From Siphonodentalium dalli (lineage: Eukaryota; Mollusca; Scaphopoda; Gadilida; Siphonodentaliidae): DNA of 64,000 nt. A program made the position numbers and the translations under genes. The stretch lies in NCBI GenBank assembly GCA_032622095.1, contig CP136069.1:64875319-64939318 (forward strand), given 5' to 3'. Positions 24,033-35,222 of the stretch are shown in pieces (within the stretch, counting starts at the first letter, position 1; every line of letters starts with the position of its first letter). The notes under the pieces were generated by a model that was given only the letters and a program-made list of their open reading frames with translations, was not told where the DNA came from and did no database searches.

Positions 24033-24360
24033 TATTTTTCCCATTCAAACCATGCACATCATGTACAAGAAAACCATAGTCAGAAATGGTAACGCGCTCA
24101 AGATAATATATTATATACCTATGATTGTAATTATAGAATATAAAATATATTGGTTTCACGAATGACCAACTCATAGAATTAATCGCCTTGTACTTCTTGG
24201 CATCCGAATAACAATTGAAATTGAAATTCCCAACTACACCTTTTACCGGACTCGGCCTCCGGGTCGTAGTTCGACTTTTAATCCGTCCAAAAATTCCCAT
24301 GCGCCCACTGTATACCAATAAATAGCGAAACATTATACACGCGGAGCGCGGAATAATACA
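24033..24360 (-). repeat. Dispersed repeat, inverted relative to 32470-32945
   Basis: Shared strings are AGTCCGGTAAAAGGTGTAGT (given on the minus strand), GGATTAAAAGTCGAACT and TTGGTTTCACGAATGACCAA. In both copies a short frame reads FGRIKSRT and PVKGVVGNFNF, which may be a decayed coding relic or simply similarity between copies. Confidence 0.65.
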
Positions 24361-26005
24361 ATATGATAGATAATATTGTGTTTCTTGCGTAGAATGAGGA
24401 AGTGGTTTCGACTGTAATTTCCGTATCCACGAGTGACCATAGTTGACATGGCTGACACGAATTTAGTACAAGTTTTCTTCGAAGTAAACCAGCTACAGTG
24501 AAATCGGTTTGGATAATGCTGTTTTATGTCGAAGTCCCATGAATATATCTTTCTATAGCAGACTTTACGCCCAGATCCAGTGGCGGGATTGTTTATCAAT
24601 TTTAACCGATTTTACCCAACAAATCAATACATGATAATACACATATCGGAAAGAGTGACATCGTGTGGTCATAACGATGTATTATAATCTAACTTTAATG
24701 TTAAATTGCGCATCGAATATGACGCGCAATTATAAGTAACCTCAGTTTGTAAACATGTAATATGCAGTGTCACTTCGCGAGGTCAAATGAGTTCGTATTC
24801 CTGTAAACATTGTGATTAAATATATTTTTCACATGACATTATACTACTCTCGGTTGACTCTGGTTGAGTTCAGAACAAATATAATATCTGATATAGAATA
24901 AACCGGTTAATGTCACAGTTTTGCTATTTTATTGCAGTAATTTTGGATTTTATGTGAGCAGTCAACAACAAAAATGTAAGAAACTACTCGATCTAAGAAA
25001 GAAATACATCAAACCGTATAACCGAGTTAGGCCCCAACACATATAAATTGAATCCGCTTTTCACCTGCAGAAATAGACGAACTCTGACTAATCTAATATT
25101 CATCCGCGACGCCCTACGTTTATTGGAACCTCCTATGGCAAACAACATCGCCTGAATACAAGTGGACAAACGATTGACCGCAATAACTAAGTAACATGCC
25201 CCAATCCTCTCATCCGTTCAATAAGACAGCGATATAACGCGCGCGAGTTAATGACAACCCCACCCTACCCCAATATAATGAAGATTGACTCTCAAGTTAC
25301 ATATGCACCACCCCCATAGCACACCGACCCAGGTCCCACCCTATTTTTGCCAATTATATAGTCTATATTCAAAGGACCCCATACACACATATATAGTATG
25401 CCAAAGATAACACGTCAGATTATATCACCCCACCCTCTCAATGATTACACGTATGTCGTATATTACGGTATACCCACCCACGAATGTGTTCTATTCATAT
25501 GCATGCTATGATGTTCAATTGATTTATGTACATGCATATATATTCACTCAACTATACCAATGTCTATGGTGTTTTGAAAATAAATGAATCTGATAAAAAA
25601 AAAATTATATGAACCCAAAAACCCCGCTATAGAAAGATATAAACACAGCACTTCGACGTAAGACAACATTATCCCAACCGATTTCACCAGCTGGTTTACG
25701 TTGAAGGAAACTTTGACTAACACGAACAGTGCCTCCCATCCAGTCTGTTTATATCATTCTCCAAGATTAGCTTTTCAGTGACAACATGGGGATTGAGAAA
25801 AAAATGGATATGTGTACGTTCAGATTTCAAATTAAACAAACAATTCTTTGATTTTATCATATTCTTAGGATCAACATAAGCCGATAAATAGACATTTCTA
25901 TGAAATACTAAATATACCGACTTAATATTCCAAAGAAAAACTCATTGAAGTAATATAAGTCATGGCTTTGGAAAGAAAAAGAGTTCTTTCTATATGCAAC
26001 ATGTT
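24361..26005. other. Non-coding spacer
   Basis: No gene or RNA recognised. A C-rich, purine-poor stretch runs near 25250-25460. Confidence 0.4.
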
Positions 26006-26007
26006 CA

Positions 26008-26537
26008 GAGTTCAGTCCCCTGTTACGCAGTACTTACCGCTGCCAGGACCTACGCATAATGTGAAGAAATCGCACATTTATTTGAGACTTTTGTAGGTTA
26101 CATTTCATTCTGCATTAATCTGAGACACTGAACTGAATACTGAATACTCATTTGACAATTGTCTAGATCAAGCCAGAATGAATTGTAACTGACAAAACAC
26201 TTCAAAAATAAAAAATGTTAGATTTAATTGAGAAAATACACATGCCGGCAGCGGTCAGACCAAGCTCCATGCATAGTTCAGTCCCCAACGCAGGACTCAC
26301 CGCTGCCCGCACATATACACGTAATGTGAAGAACTGTCACATTTATTTATTTATTTGAGATTTTTGTAGGTTACAATTCAATCTGCATTATTATGAGAAA
26401 CTGAACTCTCCATATTCATTGAAAATTGTCTAGATCAAACCAGAATGAATTCTAACAGTACTGACAAAACACTTCAATAAAAAATGTTAGATTTAATTCA
26501 GAAAATACACATGCCGGAAGTGGTCAGACATAGCATA
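26008..26537. repeat. Tandem duplication of a ~265 bp unit
   Basis: Two adjacent copies (about 26008-26268 and 26276-26537) share TTGAGA-TTTTTGTAGGTTACA, TTGTCTAGATCAA, CCAGAATGAATT, AAAAAATGTTAGATTTAATT and ACACATGCCGG. Confidence 0.8.
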
Positions 26538-26639
26538 GCGACGGGACTGAACTCGGTGTATTATGTGCCACTTTAAATTCGGATTACATTCAAGAAAAGC
26601 TCGTTTCAAGTGCGCACAGATAGCAAAAAATAGCATGTT

Positions 26640-27064
26640 ATTTAAAGATTCATAATCCGAATTAACGCTCGCAAATTGCTATTTCCTTGGTTTCGGGGGT
26701 ATAAATATTTTATTCGAGTCAAGGAACACACCCATTAAAGCTCAGAGTGATCAGATATCGATTTTCGAAATCTATTAATTTTCACCACACATACGTGTTA
26801 GTGGGCCACTTTAAAGTTGACAAGAAGACAGTCTCGGACCAAATTGCGGATGAAGATGGATAACTCAAAAATCAAGTGGGTTTTTTTTGTGACAAGCCGG
26901 AAAAATATCGTTGAACAAATTGTTGATGAATAACAGGTTTTGGGCAATTTTATACTACAGTTGACATTATTTTTGGCAATTAATCGATTCTGATAACTGA
27001 AGCGGCATTTCAAAAATAAATTGTTGTTGGAATCTAATGATATGAGGATAATCTAATCGGATTG
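26640..27064 (-). repeat. Right arm of ~450 bp inverted-repeat pair
   Basis: Reverse-complement match to 19212-19660. Its outer end (CGGATTG, 27058-27064) lies 42 bp before the GABBR1 exon at 27107. Confidence 0.7.
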
Positions 27065-27106
27065 AGTACCTTTAAATACTCACAAACCATTTTCTTTCAT
27101 TCACAG

Positions 27107-27241
27107 TGTATGCCAGGGCTTGGCACGAAGGTCCTCTACGAGTTATTATACAACGACCCGATGAAAATTATGGTGCTAACGGGTTGCAGTATAGTTTCAA
27201 CGTTCGTTGCCGAAGCTGCCAAGGAATGGAACTTGGTTGTG
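27107..27241 (+). CDS. GABBR1: GABA-B receptor subunit 1, internal exon (ligand-binding domain)
   Basis: Internal coding exon of 45 codons. It is preceded by a pyrimidine-rich tract ending in CAG (27101-27106) and followed by a consensus donor GTGAGT at 27242, so it is a phase 0-0 exon. The peptide begins [18 protein letters not shown], contains GCSIVST near residues 26-32 and ends [10 protein letters not shown]. This matches the first lobe of the GABA-B subunit 1 Venus flytrap domain, the extracellular module that binds GABA in the class C GPCR heterodimer at the plasma membrane. The Gly-Cys-Ser motif holds the serine known in mammals to contact agonist; the following position, Ser in mammals, is Ile here. 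The upstream exon, expected to end just before the Cys, was not found in the window. Repeats end about 40 bp before the exon and begin about 35 bp after it. Subunit 2 is unlikely because the next exon carries the subunit-1 residues. Confidence 0.93.
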
Positions 27242-27277
27242 GTGAGTATAGCTATAGTTCGTATAACCACGATTCGA

Positions 27278-27403
27278 GCTGCGTTGCCCTCTAGTCAAAT
27301 TTACCATATGCATAAATAATTTACATTTGGCAAATTATTTGGCAAGAGACTTATCAATTCCTCAATAAAGTTGCTGAAAATATTGGTTTATCACTATACT
27401 ATA
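27278..27403. mobile_element. hAT-type element fragment, left part
   Basis: Matches the interior of the 11214 and 50132 copies (AATAATTTACATTTGGCAA, TCAATTCCTCAATAAAGTTG). Interrupted at 27404 by another element and resumed at 30234. Begins about 35 bp after the exon donor site. Confidence 0.7.
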
Positions 27404-30231
27404 TGGGTGGTTCTCGCTTATGGGGAACAATTGCAGTTAAAAAAATGTCAAAAAATAAAACTGCGCTGTTGGATACAAATAACAATCAAAATAATTTTCA
27501 GCAACACCATTCAGAGGAATTCTAACATTTGGCTACTCCAATAAAGGTGACACCGATTCCGAAATTTGCCTCACGATACCTACGTTACCGACTGGTTGAT
27601 CTTCTGTACATAGTTATTGTGTTGAAGTTAACAAGAAATTCGACTCCGGAAGCTAACTTATTTCAAAAGAAACACAGCTGGTAAATGTAGATATATATTC
27701 CCATCCGATTAAGTGGGAAATGAGGAGACTGTGTACCCAACAAATCATATTGATAGAGTACAAAATAGTCGAAAAAATGACTAATATTTGTGAATTTTAT
27801 AATTAAAAGCAGTTCAATTGACGCCTGGTTGACAAAGAACCACCTCTGTCGCACGGTTATGACAAAATCTTATACTGAGATACTATGTTCGAATAAAATC
27901 ACGGTGTTACTAATGACCCTGGCGTATGGGCTGACATATTATACCTCGGAATGGGACAATAATTTGGTAACGTAGGTATCGCTGTGCTACTGCCGATGTT
28001 CATATGTGACATAAAATGCATTGAAACAATCATGTAAGATATTGCATATACATTTGCAATATATTATTGACTTTCTATGTGCAATGTAGTTAGTTATCGT
28101 ACCAAAATACAATATATAACTTACTATTCACATGTTGCATGCGCCTGCATGGCATACATAGCAAGCATCGTAAGAAACGAGTGTAATACATAGCTATAGA
28201 CATATTCTTTAACATGTTACTTTTTCGTCTTACCTGGTGAGATCATTTGAGAATCACTTATAGGAATTCAATCTATATATATTTTCTATTTCAATAATTT
28301 GGCGAATGACTTACATGCATATATGTTCAGATTTCAAATTAAACAAACATATTGCTATTTCCTTGGTTTCGGGGGTAAAAATTGACATTGACTTCAGTAA
28401 CGTATTTATGCATGGTGGACTGTTTATGCACATAACGAACAATGCATGACAGGTAGAGTGCATTTTTTTGGTAACGCAGGTATCACACAGTTGGTGGCAC
28501 ATTGGATAATGAGATTACGTATCATGTAATTTGGAGTTAATGATTAACTTAACTTTTGGAGCGCTCCCTATAGAATCGTGCACTTTTCAACTTGAATGTG
28601 CGGAAATTCTGATTTTCACCGTCATCGATTCAAATATAAACGATTCAGCGCATCACTGCATTGAGAACGTCCGATTAGCTGAGCCTATTGTGTTACACGA
28701 GCATGTACGGAACAGTGCGACCAACCAAGAGACATGAATGTATAGTCAATATAATTTATGCAGACCCTAATTCGAAAAACGTTTAATTCAAAAATTAAAA
28801 CAGAGGGAGAGAGGAAACAGGTTAAAATATCGCTATCCAATGATCGGGCGACAATCACTATTGAACCAAGCGCAAGCACCCAACGTGATACCATACTTTC
28901 TAATATATGATATATATCAGTGTATATATACTATAATTATATGTATGGTGCATTGAAACATCGATGTAAGTTCTATATACATTTGAAAAATAGTATTTCG
29001 TTTATGGTGTTATGTTATGGCGCGTAGTAGGTCAAATGTCACATTTTCGTTGGCATCGTGCTATGGATCAAAGGGGGCTGTGAGTTCGAATCATGGTACA
29101 TCTTCGACCTGCATAATATAGAACTATTGATTATATAAGCACATTTTAATCGTGCTAAAGTGACAATATCATTAAAACTTAACAAAGACGACATGCATGC
29201 CCTGATGTGTTTTTTCTCATTTGTCATAAATGTAAGTTTGATACCCACAACAACAGCGGACTCGCTAGTAGTTCTTCACCTACACTTCCAAAACAAAACA
29301 GATATCCAGATATGCTAGATCTATTTAAAACAAACTCGACTGAATCTTCTTAAACCTCATATATATATTGCTTGCTGATATGTTGTGCTAACTTTCACAT
29401 CTGTTTACGTGCGGCCTTTACTTAATCTGATTCTACGCGAAAAAATGGAACGTTTTGGGCGAATTAAAAAAAACATAACATTTTGGTAACGTAGGTACCG
29501 GTAACGTATGTATCGATGTCACACTTCATCTGGGTACAACAAATACAACAATTGGATGTCAAAAGTAAGCCACCACCCATAATGATCCTTGGTGGGTACC
29601 AGACGATAATTAAGATAAATAAAACGAGTCGTAGTGTCATAATACCATGGTAACGTAGGTATCGATAGTTTTACAACCATTGGTTTCCTGACATATATAT
29701 GGTAACACTCACAATGTGGAATATAAATTGTTATATTTCATCACCCCTCCCGAATAACAATTACATGTGGGTATTTGTGTAAGGTGGTAGACATGTATCT
29801 ATTGCGTTTGTTACAAATTACACCTCGCTGTCGTCGGTGGTAACGCATGTATCCACATTCTGGCTTCATGGCATAATCTGATCTTAATTCTGATGAAATA
29901 TTTCTGACAATTGCAACTCAAACGATTTCTAAAAGTTTGCCCCGAGCGCTGTAATCTGAGGCGATGCGAATAGGTCAGTGGCGTATTTAGTCAATGTAAA
30001 TCGTGTTGAAACACCTGAATGTAGTCTTGACTTCAGTAACGTATGTATCGATTCTGCATACCGAAGATGCTATGGTCTTTGGGGGATTGACTATCGGGCA
30101 GTGATATTTTATTTTTTTGATGTCGCACACTCTACCTGAAATTTACATATGAACTATGCCATGGTAACATGTATACATTTTATGCTAGATGGCTGCTTCA
30201 TCAATTGTTCCCCATAAGCGAGAATCACCCA
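27404..30231. mobile_element. 2.8 kb non-autonomous DNA element with repeated 16 bp motif
   Basis: Inverted ends begin GGGTGGTTCTCGCTTATGGG (27405) and, on the other strand, GGGTGATTCTCGCTTATGGG (to 30230): 29 bp with one mismatch. The flank on both sides is TA or ATAT, so the target duplication is 2 or 4 bp. It splits a hAT fragment, and the 50.3 kb hAT copy gives the empty site. The interior has about ten copies of GGTAACGTAGGTATCG but no transposase. Superfamily not assigned. Confidence 0.78.
29050..29100 (+). ncRNA. Possible tRNA-like (SINE head) remnant
   Basis: TTGGCATCGTGCTATGG could be a weak A box and TGAGTTCGAATCATGG a B box, about 20 bases apart. No convincing cloverleaf. It may be chance. 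Confidence 0.25.
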
Positions 30232-30233
30232 TA

Positions 30234-30330
30234 TGTTAATTTCGGGGAGGTCTCACACTTACCTCTATCAAGATGTACTTAATTTGACTGCATTATTAAT
30301 GAGGGGTGGAGGATTTATGCATGGTGGACT
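30234..30330. mobile_element. hAT-type element fragment, right part
   Basis: Continues the 27278-27403 fragment: TTTCGGGGAGG, ACCTCTATCAAGATG and GGGGTGGAGGATT correspond to 11405-11465 and 50320-50385. Confidence 0.6.
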
Positions 30331-30581
30331 GTTTATGCACAGTGGGTTGTTTATGCTTGGTGGTGCTTTTTACATAACTGAACCGTTTTATTGCGATATG
30401 ACGTCTCGACGAAGTAGCCCTTCCACAAATGTGTTGTGTTTTCCTTGTTTATATCCCCTGGATAGACACGTGTATAAGACCGCACTTAACGCACACGATT
30501 GAATAACGAAAGATACCCTCTTCAAAATCACGTCTTCTGTTAAAACACGCTCTTTATACAAAAAATAAAAACAAAAATGTC

Positions 30582-30708
30582 ATTATGCAACGTTGTGTAC
30601 AGTATGTATTTTCTTGTACTCGTCCAGGTTGTGTCTTGTCCAATATGACTTTCACCACAACCTGGACGAGTACAAGAAAAACACATACTGTACACAACAT
30701 TGTATAAT
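30582..30708. mobile_element. 127 bp hairpin (MITE-like)
   Basis: Arms of about 55 bp include TTTCTTGTACTCGTCCAGG and CCTGGACGAGTACAAGAAA, around a centre of about 15 bp. No target duplication identified. Confidence 0.7.
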
Positions 30709-31929
30709 AACTTTATAATATCACATGAAATCCTTTTTATATCATTTAAAAGGCCATTTCATATTTCATTATCTCTCACTAGTTATGAATATTGATACAT
30801 ATCACCTGGAATCGCGACTACAAAATGCCAGCGCCGATTCAGACGGATTACTATTTCAAAAAGGCGCCCATGACACCAACATCAGGCAATGCCAAAAAGA
30901 TTGCTTTGTTCGTTAAAGGTATATTCTTGTCCAACTTCGTTGCACTAACGAAAATAGACACAAAAACAAAGAGGTAAATTGGGGGACTATATTTTCCGTC
31001 GTCAGCCCTAAAGCGCAAACTGTCGTATACGGGTGTGAAGCGTCACAGCCAAAGTTGTAAAAGTATGCATTTTGCAGCTTCTTTTCAGGATTTTGATTTC
31101 TTAAAAAAGCAGAAAGCTCTATTTTTTTCATGTGATATACAAGATATTCAACACGACTCGTTGTGAACCAAACTTATCAAACTCGTTTCATAAAATCTTA
31201 TATCCCAACATAACTCGTTTGAGATCCTCTATATATCTAGCCATTGACGTATTGGCTGATAAGATTCAAGCTTGGTACATCTCGTCGACGACATTGTTGT
31301 GATACACTAACATATATTACCCCCCCCCCCCCTTGCGTGGACCACACATCTGCAATCATTTGGGAATTGAACGAGCTTTGCTATTGCTGAGCGTTTTATG
31401 ACGACCAAATGAGCTTTGGTTCCTCAAAACCAAAAAAGCTTGTATTAGTCTATAGTCTCTTCGGTTGCGCGCCAAAAGGCGTGTTTGATCGTGCTAAATC
31501 TAATATTAGTGTCACTCGACTTCCGATAATGGATTTTTTCTCCGAATTACCAGTGTCCCTCGGGCTTAGGATGAACGAAATTAAAACTGTGGGACTCTAG
31601 GGTTTTTCTACGTTCTCGTCACCTCTGATATGGCAGCATCCATTACTTCTGATAGCATTCGGCTAGAAAACCCCGAAGCGTCACAGCGCCTAGTCACGCT
31701 AAAAGTCCTCAGGACCTCAAAACCGATCCAGTGTTCTACATTCCTCATATTATTCTCAGCAATTGACTTGATTGTTCCCAAGGTCGCAATGAAATAGGAC
31801 GCGAGTTGTAGTGATGTGCGGTTCGTGCATGTTGTGGTTTTTCACCCGCTATGCCATATCAAGGGCTTGTCGGTTTTACTGGTGGAGGAAATACTTTCGG
31901 AAGATACGTGGCTAGAGGGTCTCCATTGG
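30709..31929. other. Non-coding spacer
   Basis: No gene recognised. Poly-C run near 31321-31332. Confidence 0.4.
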
Positions 31930-32170
31930 GCGATGGCACACCTTTAAATTTACACCTGCAACCCCTTGAATCAGACTAATCCATTTGCACCCCGATGGGG
32001 TTGGAAATATTCAACGGTATACCTCAAGTTTTACAACTGTTCCAACCTGACACCCCCTAAGGTTGGAACATTTCCAACTGATGTCCATTTCAAACAAACA
32101 TTTTGAACAAAAGTAGAAAATATGCTACTGTTGGTCTAAACGCAACAAATATCCCCAACTAATTACTGGT
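31930..32170 (-). repeat. Uninterrupted copy of the 'TTGGAAA' dispersed repeat
   Basis: In reverse complement it matches 15290-15454 joined to 16415-16610. The site of the MITE insertion reads CCAACCTTAGGGGGTGTC here. Confidence 0.8.
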
Positions 32171-32469
32171 TAATCCTCTATTATTTAATTGATAAATTTG
32201 AAATACACAAAATGGTGCGCCAGGCATGAAATTTTTACCAGAGTTGGGGGGGGCGAGATAATCATAATCCACCCCTGTCGACACGCCCCTCACGCCGGCA
32301 AATGTTATTTAATTATTATCGGGAATAGAACCATGCAGTCTTATATAATTAGCACCAGTCATGGAATGGTTAATTAGCGCTGTATAATGAACTTACTAAT
32401 TGAGCAAATTGTTCTGACAGGGTTCCCTGACAACAAGGCCGCTCGAGGATTCTTCCATATTCCTCATAT

Positions 32470-32945
32470 TATTACGCGCGCCGCGTGTATACTAATGTAG
32501 AGATTCGTGTTTCGCCTGGGCGCATAGGGGCTTTGTTTATAGAATGGGATTTTTTGGGAGGATTAAAAGTCGAACTGCGAACCGGAGTCCGGTAAAAGGT
32601 GTAGTTGGGAATTTCAATTTCGTTTATTGTCGTTAACATTATGACAATAATGTTTATTTTTGGTTTGTGATAACCTATGCCAATTACAAATAAAAAAAAT
32701 GAAAAAGATAATTTGTAAGTCTTAAATTTCAACTTTTATATACATTTTTCGTTCTTCAACCCGGTTCGTTAATTAGGTGCTGGTTGTTTTTGTTATTTTA
32801 ACGGAATTCTGAGTTGGTCATTCGCGAAACCAATATATTTTGTATTCTATAACTACAATCATGGGTAATCATATAGGATCTTGAGCGCGTTACCATTTCT
32901 GACATTGGTTTTCTTGTTCTGATTGCTCCAGAGGTCTCAGTGAAC
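32470..32945 (+). repeat. Dispersed repeat, inverse partner of 24033-24360
   Basis: Shares GGATTAAAAGTCGAACT, CCGGTAAAAGGTGTAGTTGG and TTGGTCATTCGCGAAACCAA. It is longer than its partner, with an extra segment near 32640-32800. Confidence 0.6.
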
Positions 32946-33026
32946 TATATATGGCTTGATTTGTAGATATAGCTACTGATAATTGTTCACCCAAATACAC
33001 AAAGAAAACGCGTCACACAGAAGCTC

Positions 33027-33309
33027 TTATCTCTAACAAATACAATACAATACAATACAATAATTAATTTGTATAGCGCTCAATATTATGAGTACATATT
33101 CAACGGCGCTTTACATTACATCGAGCTCATTGCCTAATCAGCATAATACATGTACATGCACATATATCTAGGAATTAAATGCTACATCAAAGAGATATGT
33201 TTTGAGGCCGGTCTTAAACTTATTTAAATCAGTGAATATTTTTAAGTGAGGTGGAATGCTATTCCAAAGATGTGGACCTGCAAATGAAAATGCCCTATCG
33301 CCAAATGGA
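33027..33309 (-). pseudogene. LINE 3' end (CR1/L2-type), C-terminal ORF2 stub and tail
   Basis: On the minus strand 33309-33168 encodes about 46 residues, including DRAFSFAGPHLWNSIPPHLK and FKTGLKTYLFDVAF, followed by a stop. This is the usual C-terminus of CR1/L2-group reverse transcriptases. Downstream is a short 3' UTR with the GCGCTATACAAATTAATTAT string and a (TTGTA)n tail at 33027-33062. The rest of the element is missing, as expected for a 5'-truncated LINE insertion. It lies antisense to GABBR1. Confidence 0.85.
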
Positions 33310-33734
33310 TGATGATGATGATTCGCGTGGACGGAAACTATTTACCGTTCCAAATACCCAGCGCGTCATATAGAGACCATCGATATATGCAATTGAGACT
33401 GCAAAGATATCCCTCATTCAGTTGTAAAATTAGTATCAACGGAAGATTGATTGGATCTCGGGAAGCCCCATTAAATTCGTGCAGCAAACTTTGAGCACAA
33501 CCCAATATAACGGAACATTAGTCTATAGTTGAAAGAATAAGTCGGTTGGAATACGTAGACATGGCCTGTCGATCGAGTGTTTTTCGATGCACGATCGAGT
33601 ATTTTTCGATGCACTCGACTGCATATTCGAACACATATGTAACCTTTGCGTCGAGTAACTTGTGGTTTCATGGCGGCTACTGGCCTTTATGTCACCAAAT
33701 CGATGTGACGATTACTCGGCAACCGCAACGGCTC

Positions 33735-34365
33735 GCCATTTACGCTATCGCATGGAAATAACTAGACCAAGTCTTCTCGGTCTACAAGAGCTTTGGATAT
33801 CGGTTGGGATGATGCTGTTTTTGGACCGAGTCCCGCCCGTTGCTCTTCTATAACGGATGTTACGTCCAGAATTATGAGCGGGAGTTATATTGCGTGTATG
33901 TCTTCGGATTAGGTCAAATGGACGCTTTGCGTATAATTATGAACATAGAGGGCAGTCTTTCCCGAGCGTGATGATATCAAACATGCATATATCATATGTC
34001 CGTTAAATGTCAAAGCAACGAGATAAAAAAGTAAAAAAAAAGCCTAATTTCAATTTGTCGCGCTATCAAAAAATGCATGTAAACAATACATTAAACGATC
34101 TTATCACCACTATGCCTTTTCTATCACAGTAGATGATATATCATTTTGAAGAACGATTACTCGCGGACATGTTATGTGATCAAACACATTCAGGGTTTTA
34201 CGTGAATGCTCGGGCTCCACTTTATATGTAGTACGTCTTTTGAATGAACGTCTGTTATAGAAGAGCAACGGGGAGGGACTCGGTCCAAAAACAGTATCAA
34301 CCCAACCGATATCCCAAGCAATTGAGGACCGAGAAGACTTGGTCTAGGAAATAACCTCTTCCATA
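33735..34365. repeat. Inverted repeat, ~130 bp arms
   Basis: 33745-33860 (ACCAAGTCTTCTCGGTC, GATATCGGTTGGGAT, TTTTTGGACCGAGTCCC) recurs inverted at 34233-34355. The loop of about 370 bp is unique. Confidence 0.75.
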
Positions 34366-35222
34366 AATAAACGCCATACTCGCGTAAAGCTACAATACAC
34401 GGCGCTGGCAATAAGACAATGACCTTGACTCGTAGTCAAATGGCAGCGGTTTATGACAGACAAATATATAGTTAGTTCAATAAATAGCAACAAATATTGA
34501 TAATTAGTTCAAGTTCAACAGACGAGATTTCGCGGTCAACAGACGAATTTCCGGGTAGTATATATATGCACATGATCAATCACGTGATTGAAATAGTCCG
34601 GCATATATGGTTAACTAGTTATGGGGGAGGTTATTTCCATGCGTAAGCGGGACTGTCAGAGCCGTTGAGACTGGGTTACTCGGTTAGGTCAGGGAATCGA
34701 TTGCGTTGATTAAAGGAGAACACGATATGGGCGATCATGTGTAAACTGGAGCAATCTCGCTCCAGGCCCTGAAGGAATTGCTTGGTATTTATAATAATTA
34801 CTGTTGGTAGTGTCCTGATTGGTTATCGGTGCATTGTATCTGGGTCGATCGACTTCGTTCCCTTTGGGCAAATATAGTCAGTTTGTTTCATGTTGTAAAA
34901 GTAGTATACAATAGAGTATATGAGTACGCTCTGTTAATCATGTCTATACTAAATGGATTCTCCATCCCGGTCATCAGGATATACATCAGAATGGTCTATT
35001 ATAGTATTGTTCACCGGGAGGGATGTTCAGGACATATAAGCAGACGACAGACAATAGAAAGTGCCACTGCATCTGGGCGTAAAATATGCTACAGAAGAGT
35101 AAGGTAATCGTACTTCGACATAACCCAGTGACAGCACGACCGATTTCACTAGCTGGTTTAGGTCGAAAGAAAACTAGGACTGGGAAACACACAGCAACGC
35201 ACAGTGTATCGTCGATCTCAAT
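34105..35222. repeat. 1.1 kb flank of minisatellite, copy 1
   Basis: Begins CACCACTATGCCTTTTCTAT and matches 36776-37890 at high identity. It includes a piece of the TTTCTATACTAAAT MITE family near 34938-35075. The 92-codon frames near 34829 and 37508 are present in both copies but resemble no protein. Confidence 0.85.

Noticed and set aside
1-27106. Search for the preceding GABBR1 exon
   Set aside because: No exon ending before the CxPG segment and flanked by splice sites was found by eye; a short one could have been missed.
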